NCBI RefSeq assembly: GCF_949298305.1
Contig: NZ_CASFWU010000013.1
Location: 1-64,000 of the forward strand
Direction of reading: 5' to 3'
DNA length: 64,000 nt
Source of the DNA: an uncultured Bacteroides sp.
Lineage (GTDB): Bacteria; Bacteroidota; Bacteroidia; Bacteroidales; Bacteroidaceae
The notes under the pieces were generated by a model. That model was not told the DNA's origin. It saw only the letters and a program-made list of their open reading frames with translations, and searched no databases. The translations under genes were made by a program, and so were the position numbers. Below, in pieces: positions 50,401 to 60,304 of the stretch; the first letter of the stretch is position 1, and every line of letters starts with the position of its first letter.

Positions 50401-52299
50401 ATGAAAACCTTTTTATACATCATTTTGTCAGGCTGCATGCTCCTTTTGGGGGCATGCAGTGACAAGGTGGAAGTGGTGGAAGATGTCGTAATAGCAGTTG
50501 ATAAACCTGTAGTGGAGGACATCACTTATAGCTCTGCCCGGGTCAGTGTTACGATATCTTCTTCTGCTCCTTCCATTACCGAAAGAGGAGTCTGTTATAG
50601 CACGGCTCCCAATCCGAACACATTGAGCAACGTGGTGAAATACACTGGCACCGAGGACAGTTTCTCCGTCACACTGGAGGAACTGGCGGTGAATACGATG
50701 TACTACGTCAAGGCATACGTTATTGACAAGGAGTCCGGACTGGTTTATTCCGAAGTGCAGACCTTCTCAACTCTCGACCCCGGTATCCCCGACGAACTCG
50801 AAAACTACGAGCCGCCTACTTATTCGGACGACTATACGCCTATTGCCGACTGGATCAACCACGACCAATGGAATCTGGCCAATGTGCACGATCCCACAGT
50901 CTTCAAAGCCGAAGACGGTTACTACTATATGTATCAGACCGATGCTTCTTATGGTGGTGCTGCCGAGAAGGGCGGAGGGCACTTCTATTGCCGTCGCTCA
51001 AAGGATCTGGTCTATTGGGAATACTTAGGAGGCTCTATGCCAGAGGTTCCCGCCTGGGTGAAAGAGAAACTGAATGAATACCGCTCTACCTTGGGACTTG
51101 ATCCTATCGAATCGCCTAATTATGGCTATTGGGCACCTGTGGCGAGGAAGGTACGCGACGGGCTCTACCGTTTGTATTACTCCATTGTGATTGACAATCC
51201 GATTGAGCCGGACCACAATCCGGAGGCATGGGGCGAACGGGCTTTCATCGGATTGATGGAAACTTCCGACCCGGCTTCGAACGTATGGCAGGACAAGGGC
51301 TTTGTGATATGCTCGTCGTCGGACAAGGGTACCGACTGGTATCATAATCCCAACGACTATTGGAGCGGTTACTTCAAGTGGAATGCGATAGATCCTTCTT
51401 ACATTATCACGCCCGAAGGCCAGCACTGGCTGGTGTATGGCTCATGGCACAGCGGAATAGCTGCCGTGGAACTGGATCCCGAAACGGGAAAGCCGGTCGA
51501 AGCCCTTCCGTTGCCTTGGGGAACGGCTGACGACATCGTTCCATACGGTACTACCATTGCCCGCCGCAACGACTCGCGCTGGCAGGGTTCCGAAGGACCG
51601 GACATTGTCTATCGCGACAATTATTACTACCTGTTCCTGGCTTACGATGCGGTAGATGTGCCTTATAACACCCGCGTTGTGCGTTCTACCAGCATTCTGG
51701 GGCCTTATTATGGCATCGATGGTACGAATGTGAGCGAGGCCAGTGGGGGAGAAGCCTTCCCGTTGGTGACTCACCCATACAAGTTCAGCGATAGCAATGG
51801 CTGGGTAGGCATCTCGCATTGCTGTGTATTCAGCGATGAGGCCGACAACTGGTTCTATGCCTCACAAGCGCGGTTGCCCAAAGACGTACCGGGCATCAAT
51901 GCATCGAATGCCGTAATGATGGGGCATGTTCGTCGTATTCTTTGGACAGAAGACGGATGGCCGCTTGTGATGCCCGAACGCTACGGTGCCGTTCCCGACA
52001 TTCCCGTCGAGGAGTACGAATTGGCCGGAAACTGGGAGTATATCGAACTGAAATATGAGTATGGCACCCAACAGACTTCAGTCAGACTGACTTTGACTGC
52101 CGACCATAAAGTGACTGCCGGTCCGTGGGAAGGCAAATCGTGGAGCTTTGACGAGTCGAAACAGATGCTATTGATTGACAATGCTGTCAAGCTGTACGTC
52201 GTGCGCGAAGTCGATTGGGAACGCCAGCCCCGTACACATACCATTGTCTTTGCCGGATACGAAGGCCAGACAACCCACTGGGGCAAGAGGAACAAGTAA
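50401..52299 (+). CDS. GH43 arabinanase-like lipoprotein with N-terminal Ig-like domain
   Basis: 632 residues with a lipoprotein signal (ILSGCMLLLGACSDK). Residues about 30-125 form a fibronectin-like domain (SITERGVCYSTAPNPNT). The five-bladed propeller follows: catalytic base Asp in NVHDPTVFKAEDGYYYMYQT, the modulating Asp in WNAIDPSYIIT and the acid Glu in GSEGPDIVYRDN. The C-terminal about 90 residues resemble the small domain of arabinan endo-1,5-alpha-L-arabinosidases. I expect a surface enzyme that cuts arabinan, but other GH43 activities are possible. Confidence 0.85.
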   Translation: MKTFLYIILSGCMLLLGACSDKVEVVEDVVIAVDKPVVEDITYSSARVSVTISSSAPSITERGVCYSTAPNPNTLSNVVKYTGTEDSFSVTLEELAVNTMYYVKAYVIDKESGLVYSEVQTFSTLDPGIPDELENYEPPTYSDDYTPIADWINHDQWNLANVHDPTVFKAEDGYYYMYQTDASYGGAAEKGGGHFYCRRSKDLVYWEYLGGSMPEVPAWVKEKLNEYRSTLGLDPIESPNYGYWAPVARKVRDGLYRLYYSIVIDNPIEPDHNPEAWGERAFIGLMETSDPASNVWQDKGFVICSSSDKGTDWYHNPNDYWSGYFKWNAIDPSYIITPEGQHWLVYGSWHSGIAAVELDPETGKPVEALPLPWGTADDIVPYGTTIARRNDSRWQGSEGPDIVYRDNYYYLFLAYDAVDVPYNTRVVRSTSILGPYYGIDGTNVSEASGGEAFPLVTHPYKFSDSNGWVGISHCCVFSDEADNWFYASQARLPKDVPGINASNAVMMGHVRRILWTEDGWPLVMPERYGAVPDIPVEEYELAGNWEYIELKYEYGTQQTSVRLTLTADHKVTAGPWEGKSWSFDESKQMLLIDNAVKLYVVREVDWERQPRTHTIVFAGYEGQTTHWGKRNK

Positions 52300-52333
52300 A
52301 GGCTCCTCTTGCTGCCCTGCGGGGTGTAGCTGT

Positions 52334-52421
52334 ATGAACGTATTGGGACAGGTATCTGCATGGCTTGTGAACGACACTTGCGATTCATATGTTCGACACT
52401 TGCACGGCTCAGCAGAATAAA
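52334..52421. repeat. Degenerate 22-bp units after the GH43 gene
   Basis: Units end GAACGACAC (52356-52377) and GTTCGACAC (52378-52399), exactly 22 bases apart; the next begins TTGCACGGCTC, a word of the 61551 array. Only two to four weak units remain. It starts 35 bases after the GH43 stop. Confidence 0.55.
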
Positions 52422-52485
52422 ATGGCTCAATTAGTGTATATAGTTATATGATTAAAAAAACTACGTAAATAGAATATAAACATCT

Positions 52486-54255
52486 ATGTGTAAGAAATAC
52501 TTGTTTACTTTTCTGTTTCTTTTCAGTGTTCAGCATTTAATTGCCCAAAACTCCCTGCCCTACATCCTCGATATGGTTCATAACAATCCGGGTGAGAAAC
52601 CTTATGTGACCAAATACAACGACCCGGATTTTCTGAAAAGCCAGGGTTTTACGGGAGCCGTTACGCACTGGCACATCAATTGCGCCATTACGTACGACAA
52701 TTATCGGAAGAACCTTTTGCCGCAAGGCGAGGAGCGGGAATGGATTGAGTCACGTGCGGCCGACATCGACCGGAAGCTGGCCGAATTCCATCGGGCAGGC
52801 ATAGCCGTTTATCCTTTTACCGACTTTATAGTCTTCCCCCGTTCGGTGTGGAAGGAGTACGGTGGCGAGATTACCGGGCAGGGAGCTGTTGTCGGGACCG
52901 GAGGTTCGGACGAACGAGCCCGTAAGCCCGACTTGCAAAGCAAGCGGACGCAGGAACTGCTCGTAGCGCAGATTGACGGAATTTTCCGTCGTTTCCCACA
53001 GTTGGACGGACTTACCTTGCGTTTTGGCGAAACTTATCTGCACGATACGCCCTATCATATGGGAGGCAGTCCGATCCGTGTGGGCGAGGCTGGTATTGAA
53101 GACCATATTCTGTTGCTGAACATCTTGCGCGAGGAAATTTGCGTGAAGCACAACAAGAAACTCTTTTATCGCACTTGGGATTTCGGTTACAATTTTCATA
53201 CCAATCCACAGTATTATCTGGCCGTTACCGAACGGGTAGAACCGCATCCCAATCTCATCTTCTCCGTCAAGTACCAGCAGGACGACTATCATCGCATGAC
53301 GCCTTTCAATCCAACGTTGGGTATCGGCCGACATCAGCAGATTGTGGAGTCGCAGTCGCGCATGGAGGCTTATGGCAAGGGGGCGCATCCTTACTATACG
53401 GCCAAAGGTGTCATCGAAGGTTGGCCGGAAACAAGGTATGAGATTGAGTTTGGCCGTCACTGCTTCACGGGCAGGCTGAACGAAGCCGGTGCTCCGCGGG
53501 GCATCCGCGACATACTGTCTGGCGACCAGTTGCAGGGAGTCATGACATGGTCCAACGGAGGCGGTTGGCAAGGGCCTTACATCACACACGAGATTTGGAC
53601 CGACCTGAATACATACGTGGTGTCACATTGGGCGCAGAATCCTGCCTGCACAGAGGAGGAACTTTTCCGCGCCTTTACCGACAGCCTCGGGCTGGATGAT
53701 TTCAATGCCGACCTTTTCAGGCAAATTGCCTTGCTCAGTGTAGAGGGTGTGCGGAAAGGACATTGCAACAGTTATACCTGGAATGATGTCTGGTGGACGC
53801 GAGACGAATTCTTCAGTGCTGTCGCCAACGCGCCGATAGTGAACGATATGCTGAAGAACAACCTTCAAGATAAGGTCCTGGCAGAAAAACGTGAAGCCGT
53901 AGCCATCTGGCAGCAGATAGAGGCACTCTCGCAGCAGTTCTGTTGTACCGATGCCGATTTGCAGGAAGCTGTAAGGGTGTCTTGCACCTATGGACGTATC
54001 AAGTACCAGCTGATAGAACAGATGTGGCGGCTGATGCTGGAAGAAGGCCGGTATCGGCTTGGGCAGCCGATGGATATGAAAACTGTGGCTGAAGTCATTA
54101 ACCGTTACGACGGCTTGTGGCAGGAGTGGAGGGCATTGAAGCTGTCCAGCCGTTGGTGTGCCACTCTTTATACCGATATGGCTTTCCGCAATCAGAAGAA
54201 AGGCAGCATCGGTGAACTGGTCGATGCGTGGAGAGAGCGGATAAGTAAAGATTGA
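52486..54255 (+). CDS. Unrecognised exported enzyme of the glycan locus
   Basis: 589 residues with a signal peptide (about 1-20, cleaved before QNSLPYI). It is not a family I can name. Features that suggest a TIM-barrel glycosidase are WHINCAITYDNY early, GLTLRFGETYLHDTPYH (a Glu after a barrel strand), KKLFYRTWDFGYNFHTNP, and VMTWSNGGGWQGPY. A helical C-terminal region (about 430-589) is rich in Trp and Gln. GH67/DUF4838-like alpha-glucuronidases are a possible relative. It lies between GH43 and GH106 in the same transcript, so a role in debranching the same glycan is likely. Confidence 0.6.
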   Translation: MCKKYLFTFLFLFSVQHLIAQNSLPYILDMVHNNPGEKPYVTKYNDPDFLKSQGFTGAVTHWHINCAITYDNYRKNLLPQGEEREWIESRAADIDRKLAEFHRAGIAVYPFTDFIVFPRSVWKEYGGEITGQGAVVGTGGSDERARKPDLQSKRTQELLVAQIDGIFRRFPQLDGLTLRFGETYLHDTPYHMGGSPIRVGEAGIEDHILLLNILREEICVKHNKKLFYRTWDFGYNFHTNPQYYLAVTERVEPHPNLIFSVKYQQDDYHRMTPFNPTLGIGRHQQIVESQSRMEAYGKGAHPYYTAKGVIEGWPETRYEIEFGRHCFTGRLNEAGAPRGIRDILSGDQLQGVMTWSNGGGWQGPYITHEIWTDLNTYVVSHWAQNPACTEEELFRAFTDSLGLDDFNADLFRQIALLSVEGVRKGHCNSYTWNDVWWTRDEFFSAVANAPIVNDMLKNNLQDKVLAEKREAVAIWQQIEALSQQFCCTDADLQEAVRVSCTYGRIKYQLIEQMWRLMLEEGRYRLGQPMDMKTVAEVINRYDGLWQEWRALKLSSRWCATLYTDMAFRNQKKGSIGELVDAWRERISKD

Positions 54256-54280
54256 AATCTGATAAAGAAGATAAGAAATT

Positions 54281-57200
54281 ATGAAAAGGGCTGCTCTGTA
54301 TGTTTGTTTATGTATGCTGGGGTTCGGAAGTATGTTTTTGTCATCCAATGCCCAGCCGCTTCCGTCATACGAGGAATATGTCGGGTTGAGGTCGGGGTTT
54401 GCCAATCCTCCGCGTGGGTATGGCAATGTTCCTTTTTATTGGTGGAATGGTGATTCGCTGAAGTACGAGCGTCTGGTTGAACAGCTATCTCTTTTGGACG
54501 ATGCTACGACGGATGGTCTTTCCGTCAGCTACATTCATACCCATCCGCTGGTGGATGTTGAAATCAATGCGCAAGGGTATGGTAGTTTCGGCCGTGCCGA
54601 CGCAGGTATTCCAGCCTTTTACTCGGAAGAATGGTGGAACCTGTGGAATCGATTCTCGGGTGAGTGTGCCCGTCGCGGGATAGGCCTTGGAGTGGACGAT
54701 TATGTGGTAGGTTGGGCTGGAAACGGCTTCTATGTAGATGAAGTCCTTCAGTCGGAGGAATTCCGTGATTACCAGGGACGCTTGCATTGCCGCAGTTATT
54801 CCGTGGCGGCTGGCGAACGGTTGGAGGCAGATGTGCCCCAACATACACTGCTGGCTGTTGCCTATCCCGAACAAACCAATCTGACCGATTGTGTGAAATC
54901 GGGAAAGCTGGAATGGACGGCTCCTACCGGTAAGGACTGCAAAGTATTTATCATTTCCACCTCTGCTTCGCCAGAGTTGCATCCCGACTACGGCAAGCGA
55001 TTGGTTGAGGCTTATTTCAACCGTTTCGAGGAGAAACTGGACGAACAGGGACGGAAAGGACTGAACTACTTTTTTCAAGACGAATTGCATTACGACTTAA
55101 ACCTCTATTCCTGGTGCGAGGACATGCGCGGCGAGTTCCTGAAACGGAAGGGGTACGATGTGCTTCCCTACCTGCCTGCTTTATGGGAACATGTAGGCGA
55201 AGTTACTCCTAAAGTGCGTTTGGATTATGCCCAAGTGGTGACGGAACTGGCCGAAGAACGTTATTTTAAACCCATTTTCGACTGGCACAACGAGCGCGGA
55301 CTGATATACGGCTGTGACAATAATGGCCGCGGACTTGAACCTTTGCAGTATCTTGATTATTTCAGGGCCATCAGTTGGTATACCGCTCCGGGCAATGATG
55401 CTCCTGCCCGTGGCTCCAGTTATCGGCAGACTAAAGTCTCCAGCTCGGTGACGCATCTGTATGGCCGTCCGCGCACCTGGTTGGAAGCCTTTCATAGCAT
55501 GGGATGGGACAGCAACGGCGAGTGGCTTACCTCTCAACTGGATCTTCACCTCATAGCAGGCGGCAATCTGCTTTGCCTGCATGGACTCTATTACTCCACC
55601 CACGGTGGCTGGTGGGAGTGGGCTCCACCTTGTTTTCATTTCCGTATGCCTTATTGGCCGCACATGAAGCGTTGGCTGAAGTATGCGCAGCGCATGTGTT
55701 TCCTGCTGAGTCAGGGCAGCCATGTGTGCGACATTGCTGTGATGTACCCCACCGAATCGCTGCAGGCATATCCGGACGCACAGGTGGATAATTTCTGGAA
55801 AGTGGCTGACTTATTGGGTGAACACGGACTGGATTACGATTTTATCGATTATCAATCGCTGCAACGGGCAGAGGTGGATTCCGGTATTCTACGTATGGCA
55901 GACGAGGAATACAAGATATTGGTCTTGGCCGACATGCGTGCCATGCACCACGAAACGTTGCAGAAGGTTTATGATTTCTATAAACAGGGCGGCATCGTCT
56001 TGGCTGTCGGGACTTTGCCCGAGGCTACAACCTTGACGGGCGAGAAGAATAGCGAAGTCAGTGCGATGTTGCAGGAAATGTTCGGAAGCAACGGTCGTCT
56101 GTTGTCCGATGCCGACCGGATGCCGGAATTGGTGATTTCGTTGCTTGCCGTTCCCGATTTCCGGACCTCGGACGGCAAAGGACGGGTGCTCCATCGGCGG
56201 GTGGGCAATCAGGATATCTATATGGTGATGAATGTCCGTAAGGGGGAAGAAGTGTTTTTCAGAAGCAAAGGACGGCTCGAATGCTGGAATGCGAAGAACG
56301 GTCTTTGTTCGCAAGTGCCCATTCTCCGACAGACTAAACAGGGCACATGGATCAGGTATGATGCCGAATATAACGAGTCGCAGCTGTTTGTCTTTTCTCC
56401 GGGTGAAGCGGTCTATGCAGGTTCGGAAGGACCGGAATATCGGCTGGCCGATGAAACTTTGCTTGACGGTGATTGGGACGTTGAGTTCCTGCCTACTATG
56501 AACAACAAGTGGGGAGACTTCCGTTTGCCGGCTGCCGATGAATGTATAGGTCCCGAGGTACGTCAGTTTACTTACCGGTTCATTCCGGCAGACGAGCGGT
56601 TTGCGGCAGATACGGAGATGGAGGCTGACTGTTCCGCTATCTATGGCTATGCCCCCTACATGGAGACTGTAACCCTGCCCGATACGGTTTCCTGGCATTG
56701 GGGCTGTTTGGCCGGAATACCCGATTGCTCTTGGGAGCCTTATTGTTATTCATGGCAATATGGTGTATTCGATCAGCCGGGCAGTCAGGGCTATCACGGG
56801 CTGAAAGGGAAGGTGGACAACTGTTTCCTGATTTTGGACAAAGACGGACTGCAACTCTTCAGAACGCAGGTTTATGTTCCTGCCGACGGCGTGTATCGGA
56901 TTCGGCAGGAAGGCGAGGAACCCGGCTATTGCTATCTGGACGGAGAACTGCTGGAGACAGAAAAGCCGGTTCTGACAAAAGGCTGGCACAGCTTGTTGCT
57001 GGTCTATGAGCATACTCCGAAGGGCAGTTACGTATTGTCCGAAAAGAAGAGCAACAGCATCGACACCCGCAAGCGCAGTGCGGTCGTGTTTTATCCGGAA
57101 AACTGCCTTGCTCCGAAAGAGAACAATCCCTACGACACAATTGTGGCCATGAAGTGGTATCGGACGGGATATCTTCAGTATAGCGTACAGGGTGGCAGTA

Positions 57201-57829
57201 AAGGGGTGTGGGCATTCCGTTTCCAGACGGCTCCTGGTACGGAACGGATGACGATAAAGCTGAAAGGGAAAGTGCGGAGACTGTGGATAGACGGCAGCCA
57301 AGTTTCGTTACGTCGGCTGAAACAGACGGCAGCAGATTCTTATTTGCTGGATTTTGGCAAGAACTACTCGTCCGGCATCTGTATGGTGACCATGACGGTC
57401 GAACCGGAGCCGGGATTTGTCGGCGCTGCCTGTTTTGCAGAGCCGGTTAAGTTGGATTGCAGGGGTGGTAAGATGCCCGTGGGCAATTGGGCCGGTTATG
57501 GTGCTCTGAAGTTCTATTCGGGCGGTGTCATTTATCGGAAGGAAATCCGTATCTCGGAAGAAACTTCCCGGATGAAGACTGTTCTTGATTTGGGAGGTGT
57601 GAATGCTACCTGCGAGGTTCGGATAAACGGCAATCCGGTGGATGTGCTGATGCAGTCTCCTTATCGGTTGGACATAAGCGACTGGCTGGTGGCAGGCGAT
57701 AACCGATTGGAAGTATTGGTTTACAGCACCCTTTCCAATCATTATCAGACTATTCCTTCGGCATATCGCGGCAAAACGGTATCGGGGTTGCTGGGACCTG
57801 TGAAAGTGATTCGGTACGAAGAGAAATGA
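54281..57829 (+). CDS. GH106-like alpha-L-rhamnosidase
   Basis: 1182 residues with a signal peptide (cleaved before QPLPSYEEY). The opening FANPPRGYGNVPFYWWNGDS is typical of GH106. The barrel includes GLGVDDYVVGWAGNGFYVDE, FFQDELHYDLNLYSW and the WLEAFHSMGWDSNGEW segment. A C-terminal beta-sandwich (about 1060-1180) is of the galactose-binding type. GH106 enzymes remove alpha-L-rhamnose by inversion. Its pairing with rhamnose mutarotase downstream supports rhamnose release. Confidence 0.88.
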   Translation: MKRAALYVCLCMLGFGSMFLSSNAQPLPSYEEYVGLRSGFANPPRGYGNVPFYWWNGDSLKYERLVEQLSLLDDATTDGLSVSYIHTHPLVDVEINAQGYGSFGRADAGIPAFYSEEWWNLWNRFSGECARRGIGLGVDDYVVGWAGNGFYVDEVLQSEEFRDYQGRLHCRSYSVAAGERLEADVPQHTLLAVAYPEQTNLTDCVKSGKLEWTAPTGKDCKVFIISTSASPELHPDYGKRLVEAYFNRFEEKLDEQGRKGLNYFFQDELHYDLNLYSWCEDMRGEFLKRKGYDVLPYLPALWEHVGEVTPKVRLDYAQVVTELAEERYFKPIFDWHNERGLIYGCDNNGRGLEPLQYLDYFRAISWYTAPGNDAPARGSSYRQTKVSSSVTHLYGRPRTWLEAFHSMGWDSNGEWLTSQLDLHLIAGGNLLCLHGLYYSTHGGWWEWAPPCFHFRMPYWPHMKRWLKYAQRMCFLLSQGSHVCDIAVMYPTESLQAYPDAQVDNFWKVADLLGEHGLDYDFIDYQSLQRAEVDSGILRMADEEYKILVLADMRAMHHETLQKVYDFYKQGGIVLAVGTLPEATTLTGEKNSEVSAMLQEMFGSNGRLLSDADRMPELVISLLAVPDFRTSDGKGRVLHRRVGNQDIYMVMNVRKGEEVFFRSKGRLECWNAKNGLCSQVPILRQTKQGTWIRYDAEYNESQLFVFSPGEAVYAGSEGPEYRLADETLLDGDWDVEFLPTMNNKWGDFRLPAADECIGPEVRQFTYRFIPADERFAADTEMEADCSAIYGYAPYMETVTLPDTVSWHWGCLAGIPDCSWEPYCYSWQYGVFDQPGSQGYHGLKGKVDNCFLILDKDGLQLFRTQVYVPADGVYRIRQEGEEPGYCYLDGELLETEKPVLTKGWHSLLLVYEHTPKGSYVLSEKKSNSIDTRKRSAVVFYPENCLAPKENNPYDTIVAMKWYRTGYLQYSVQGGSKGVWAFRFQTAPGTERMTIKLKGKVRRLWIDGSQVSLRRLKQTAADSYLLDFGKNYSSGICMVTMTVEPEPGFVGAACFAEPVKLDCRGGKMPVGNWAGYGALKFYSGGVIYRKEIRISEETSRMKTVLDLGGVNATCEVRINGNPVDVLMQSPYRLDISDWLVAGDNRLEVLVYSTLSNHYQTIPSAYRGKTVSGLLGPVKVIRYEEK

Positions 57830-57880
57830 AATGGTTTTATGTAAAGAAATAAATGTATAAATTTAAACAAATATAGATGT

Positions 57881-58267
57881 ATGCAGAATTGTCAAGGTTA
57901 TAGAACGAAAGAATATGCAATGCCGGTCAAACGATATTGTCAGACGTTGAATTTAAAAGATAATCCGACTCTGATAGCAGAATACCGACGGATACACAGT
58001 AAAGCGGAAGCTTGGCCAGAAATACGTGAGGGCATTCGTTCCATAGGAATTTTGGAAATGGAAATGTATATTTATGGTAATCGGGTTTTTATGATTGTTG
58101 AAACACCCTTAGATTTCGATTGGGAGGTGGCAATGGAACAGCTTTCCCATCTTCCTCGTCAACAAGAGTGGGAAGACTTTGTGGCTCGTTTTCAAGATTG
58201 TCTCCCTGGCTCTACGTCTGCCGACAAATGGAAGTTGATGGAACGGATGTTTTATTTATACGAGTAA
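57881..58267 (+). CDS. rhaM: L-rhamnose mutarotase
   Basis: 128 residues of the DUF718/RhaM family, which interconvert alpha and beta anomers of rhamnose (or fucose). The active-site region AEYRRIHSKAEAWPEI has the family Tyr, His and Trp. LEMEMYIYGNRVFMIVETP and PGSTSADKWKLMERMFYLYE complete it. The start could also be the second Met at 57920 (MPVKRYCQTLNLKDN), which matches the usual family start better. Confidence 0.9.
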   Translation: MQNCQGYRTKEYAMPVKRYCQTLNLKDNPTLIAEYRRIHSKAEAWPEIREGIRSIGILEMEMYIYGNRVFMIVETPLDFDWEVAMEQLSHLPRQQEWEDFVARFQDCLPGSTSADKWKLMERMFYLYE

Positions 58268-58355
58268 TTGGTTTGTGTTGAATGATGAGTTCGGGAATTA
58301 ACCGAATTGAATATAGAGGGGGCATACTTGTATGAGTTAAAGCGAAAGATGTTTT

Positions 58356-58910
58356 GTGTATGCTCCGCAGTGGCAATGGAATTACCAGCCGCGCGAAGCT
58401 TATTTTTCCCTTCGGGAACGTCCGGGCTGGCTGCGCCTAAGGGCTTTCCGGCCTTTGGAGACCGACAAACTGCTGAAAGCCGGAAATACGCTGACGCAGC
58501 GGACATTCCGCAGCAAGGAAAATGAAGTGGTGGTCAAGTTGGACATTGCCCATCTGGCCGATGGACAGAAAAGCGGGCTTTGTCATTTCTCTTCGCAACA
58601 TTCGGCTGTCGGCGTGGTGAAGGACGGAGGGAAATGTTTTCTGGAGTATCGGAAAAACGATGAGGTGACGAGAGGCAGACTGATTGAAACCCGTTACATC
58701 TGGTTGAAGTCCAGTTGGGGACTGGACGGACTTTCCCGTTATTATTATAGCCTGGATGGCGATGTGTTCCATCCGTTGGGTGTTCCTTACCAGATGGTGT
58801 GGGGAAACTACCGTGGTGACCGCATCGGAATTTACTGCTTCAACAATAAGGAGGACAAGGGCTTTGTCGATGTAGATTACGTGCATTATTCGACTGATGC
58901 CAGTCATTGA
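58356..58910 (+). pseudogene. Remnant of a GH43 beta-xylosidase/arabinofuranosidase (C-terminal domain only)
   Basis: The 184 codons after a GTG match the C-terminal beta-sandwich of GH43 xylosidases: QWQWNYQPREAYFSLRERPG, LLKAGNTLTQRTF, YYYSLDGDVFHPLG and GIYCFNNKEDKGFVDVDYVH. In intact enzymes this domain follows the five-bladed catalytic propeller, which is absent here. A TAA lies 15 bases upstream of the GTG in the same frame. It sits 88 bases after rhaM. I read it as a deletion remnant. Confidence 0.8.
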
Positions 58911-59000
58911 TATCCCTCGGTTTTACCGCCTCTCCACATCGCCAATCGGGGATTTGCGTAAAAAACGATGGGGTGCTCGTGGAGAAGCGGGTGAAAAGCG

Positions 59001-59008
59001 TATCTTTG
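59001..59008 (+). promoter_or_regulatory. -7 box upstream of the MTA/SAH deaminase gene
   Basis: TATCTTTG, 24 bases before the ATG at 59033. No clear -33 match. Confidence 0.55.
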
Positions 59009-59032
59009 CAACAATTCTAAATCGGTACGAAT

Positions 59033-60301
59033 ATGGCAGCCATTCATCAACTCATTGTGCGGAATGCTTCGCTGAAGGGGCAATCCGTGGACTTGTACAT
59101 AACGGGCAATCGGATTTCCCGCATCGTTCCCCATCCGTCGGCATCAGTCTCCAGTCCCGACAGCCCGGATGCGGTGTGTGTGGACGCGCAAGGGATGAGC
59201 GTATTCCCGGCGTTCTACAATACCCACAACCATGCCGCCATGACGCTCCTGCGCGGCTATGCCGACGATTTGCTCCTGATGGAGTGGCTGGAGAAGCACA
59301 TCTGGCCTGCCGAGGCCCGTTTTACGGACGAGCACATCCGTGTCGGTGTAAGGCTGGCCTGCCTGGAGATGATCAAGTCGGGCACGGTCTTATTCAATGA
59401 CATGTACTGGAAAGAGGAGGTGGCGCTTCCGGTCGTGGAGGCTATGGGGCTGCGGGCCGCGCTGGGTGTCTTGCTCATCGATACGCAGGACAGCCGGGAA
59501 CAGGAGCGGAACTTCGGCCTGCTGGAACAGTTTGTACCGAAGCCGGACGGACGGGTGTCGCTTGCGGTTGCTCCGCATTCTGTCTATACCGTGAGCGGGG
59601 AACTGCTGCGCAAGAGTGCCGAAGCTGCCCGACGCAACGGACAGAAAATCCACATCCACCTGTGCGAGACGCAGGGTGAGGTGGAGAGTTGCCTGAAGCA
59701 GCATGGCTGCACGCCGGTTGCCTATCTCGACCGGATGGGCTTCCTGGGAGACGACGTGATAGCGGCCCATGTGGTGCATGTGACGGACGAGGATATCCGT
59801 CTGCTGGCCGAGCGGGGAGTGACCGTCGCGCATTGTCCGGTCAGCAACATGAAGCTGTCTTCGGGCATTGCCCCGGTGCAGAAAATGCTGGAGGCCGGCT
59901 GCCGTGTGACGTTGGCCACCGACGGCTGTTCGTCCAACAACAACCTGGACATGCGGGAGGAAATGAAGATAGCCGCGCTGTTGGCAAAGGTTTCCAGCGG
60001 GCCGCAAGCCTTGCCGGCGGGCGAGGTGCTGCGTATGGCTACGCGTGCCGGGGCCGAAACGTTCGGTTGGGATGCCGGTGCGGTCGAGGAGGGGCGCCTT
60101 GCCGACTTAATCCTGGTGCGCAACGACCGTGCCTGTATGACGCCCATGTTCCATCCCGAAAGCAACTGGGTCTATGCGGCGGACAGCTCGCTGATTGATA
60201 CCGTCATCTGCGACGGCCGCATGCTGATGCAAGGGCGCAAGGTGGAAGGCGAGGAGGAAATCCTGGCCGATGCCCGTCGCATAGCCGCCACGCTTCGCTG
60301 A
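59033..60301 (+). CDS. mtaD: 5-methylthioadenosine / S-adenosylhomocysteine deaminase
   Basis: 422 residues of the amidohydrolase superfamily, MtaD/SsnA group. Metal and catalytic residues are in FYNTHNHAAMTLLRG, IHIHLCETQGEVE, AAHVVHVTDEDI (HxxH) and TLATDGCSSNNNLD (the metal Asp). The N-terminal and C-terminal strands form the small composite domain (DLYITGNRISRIV, DLILVRNDRA). It deaminates the adenine of MTA, SAH or adenosine. It faces an SAH-hydrolase-like gene with 3 bases between the stops. Confidence 0.88.
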   Translation: MAAIHQLIVRNASLKGQSVDLYITGNRISRIVPHPSASVSSPDSPDAVCVDAQGMSVFPAFYNTHNHAAMTLLRGYADDLLLMEWLEKHIWPAEARFTDEHIRVGVRLACLEMIKSGTVLFNDMYWKEEVALPVVEAMGLRAALGVLLIDTQDSREQERNFGLLEQFVPKPDGRVSLAVAPHSVYTVSGELLRKSAEAARRNGQKIHIHLCETQGEVESCLKQHGCTPVAYLDRMGFLGDDVIAAHVVHVTDEDIRLLAERGVTVAHCPVSNMKLSSGIAPVQKMLEAGCRVTLATDGCSSNNNLDMREEMKIAALLAKVSSGPQALPAGEVLRMATRAGAETFGWDAGAVEEGRLADLILVRNDRACMTPMFHPESNWVYAADSSLIDTVICDGRMLMQGRKVEGEEEILADARRIAATLR

Positions 60302-60304
60302 GAG

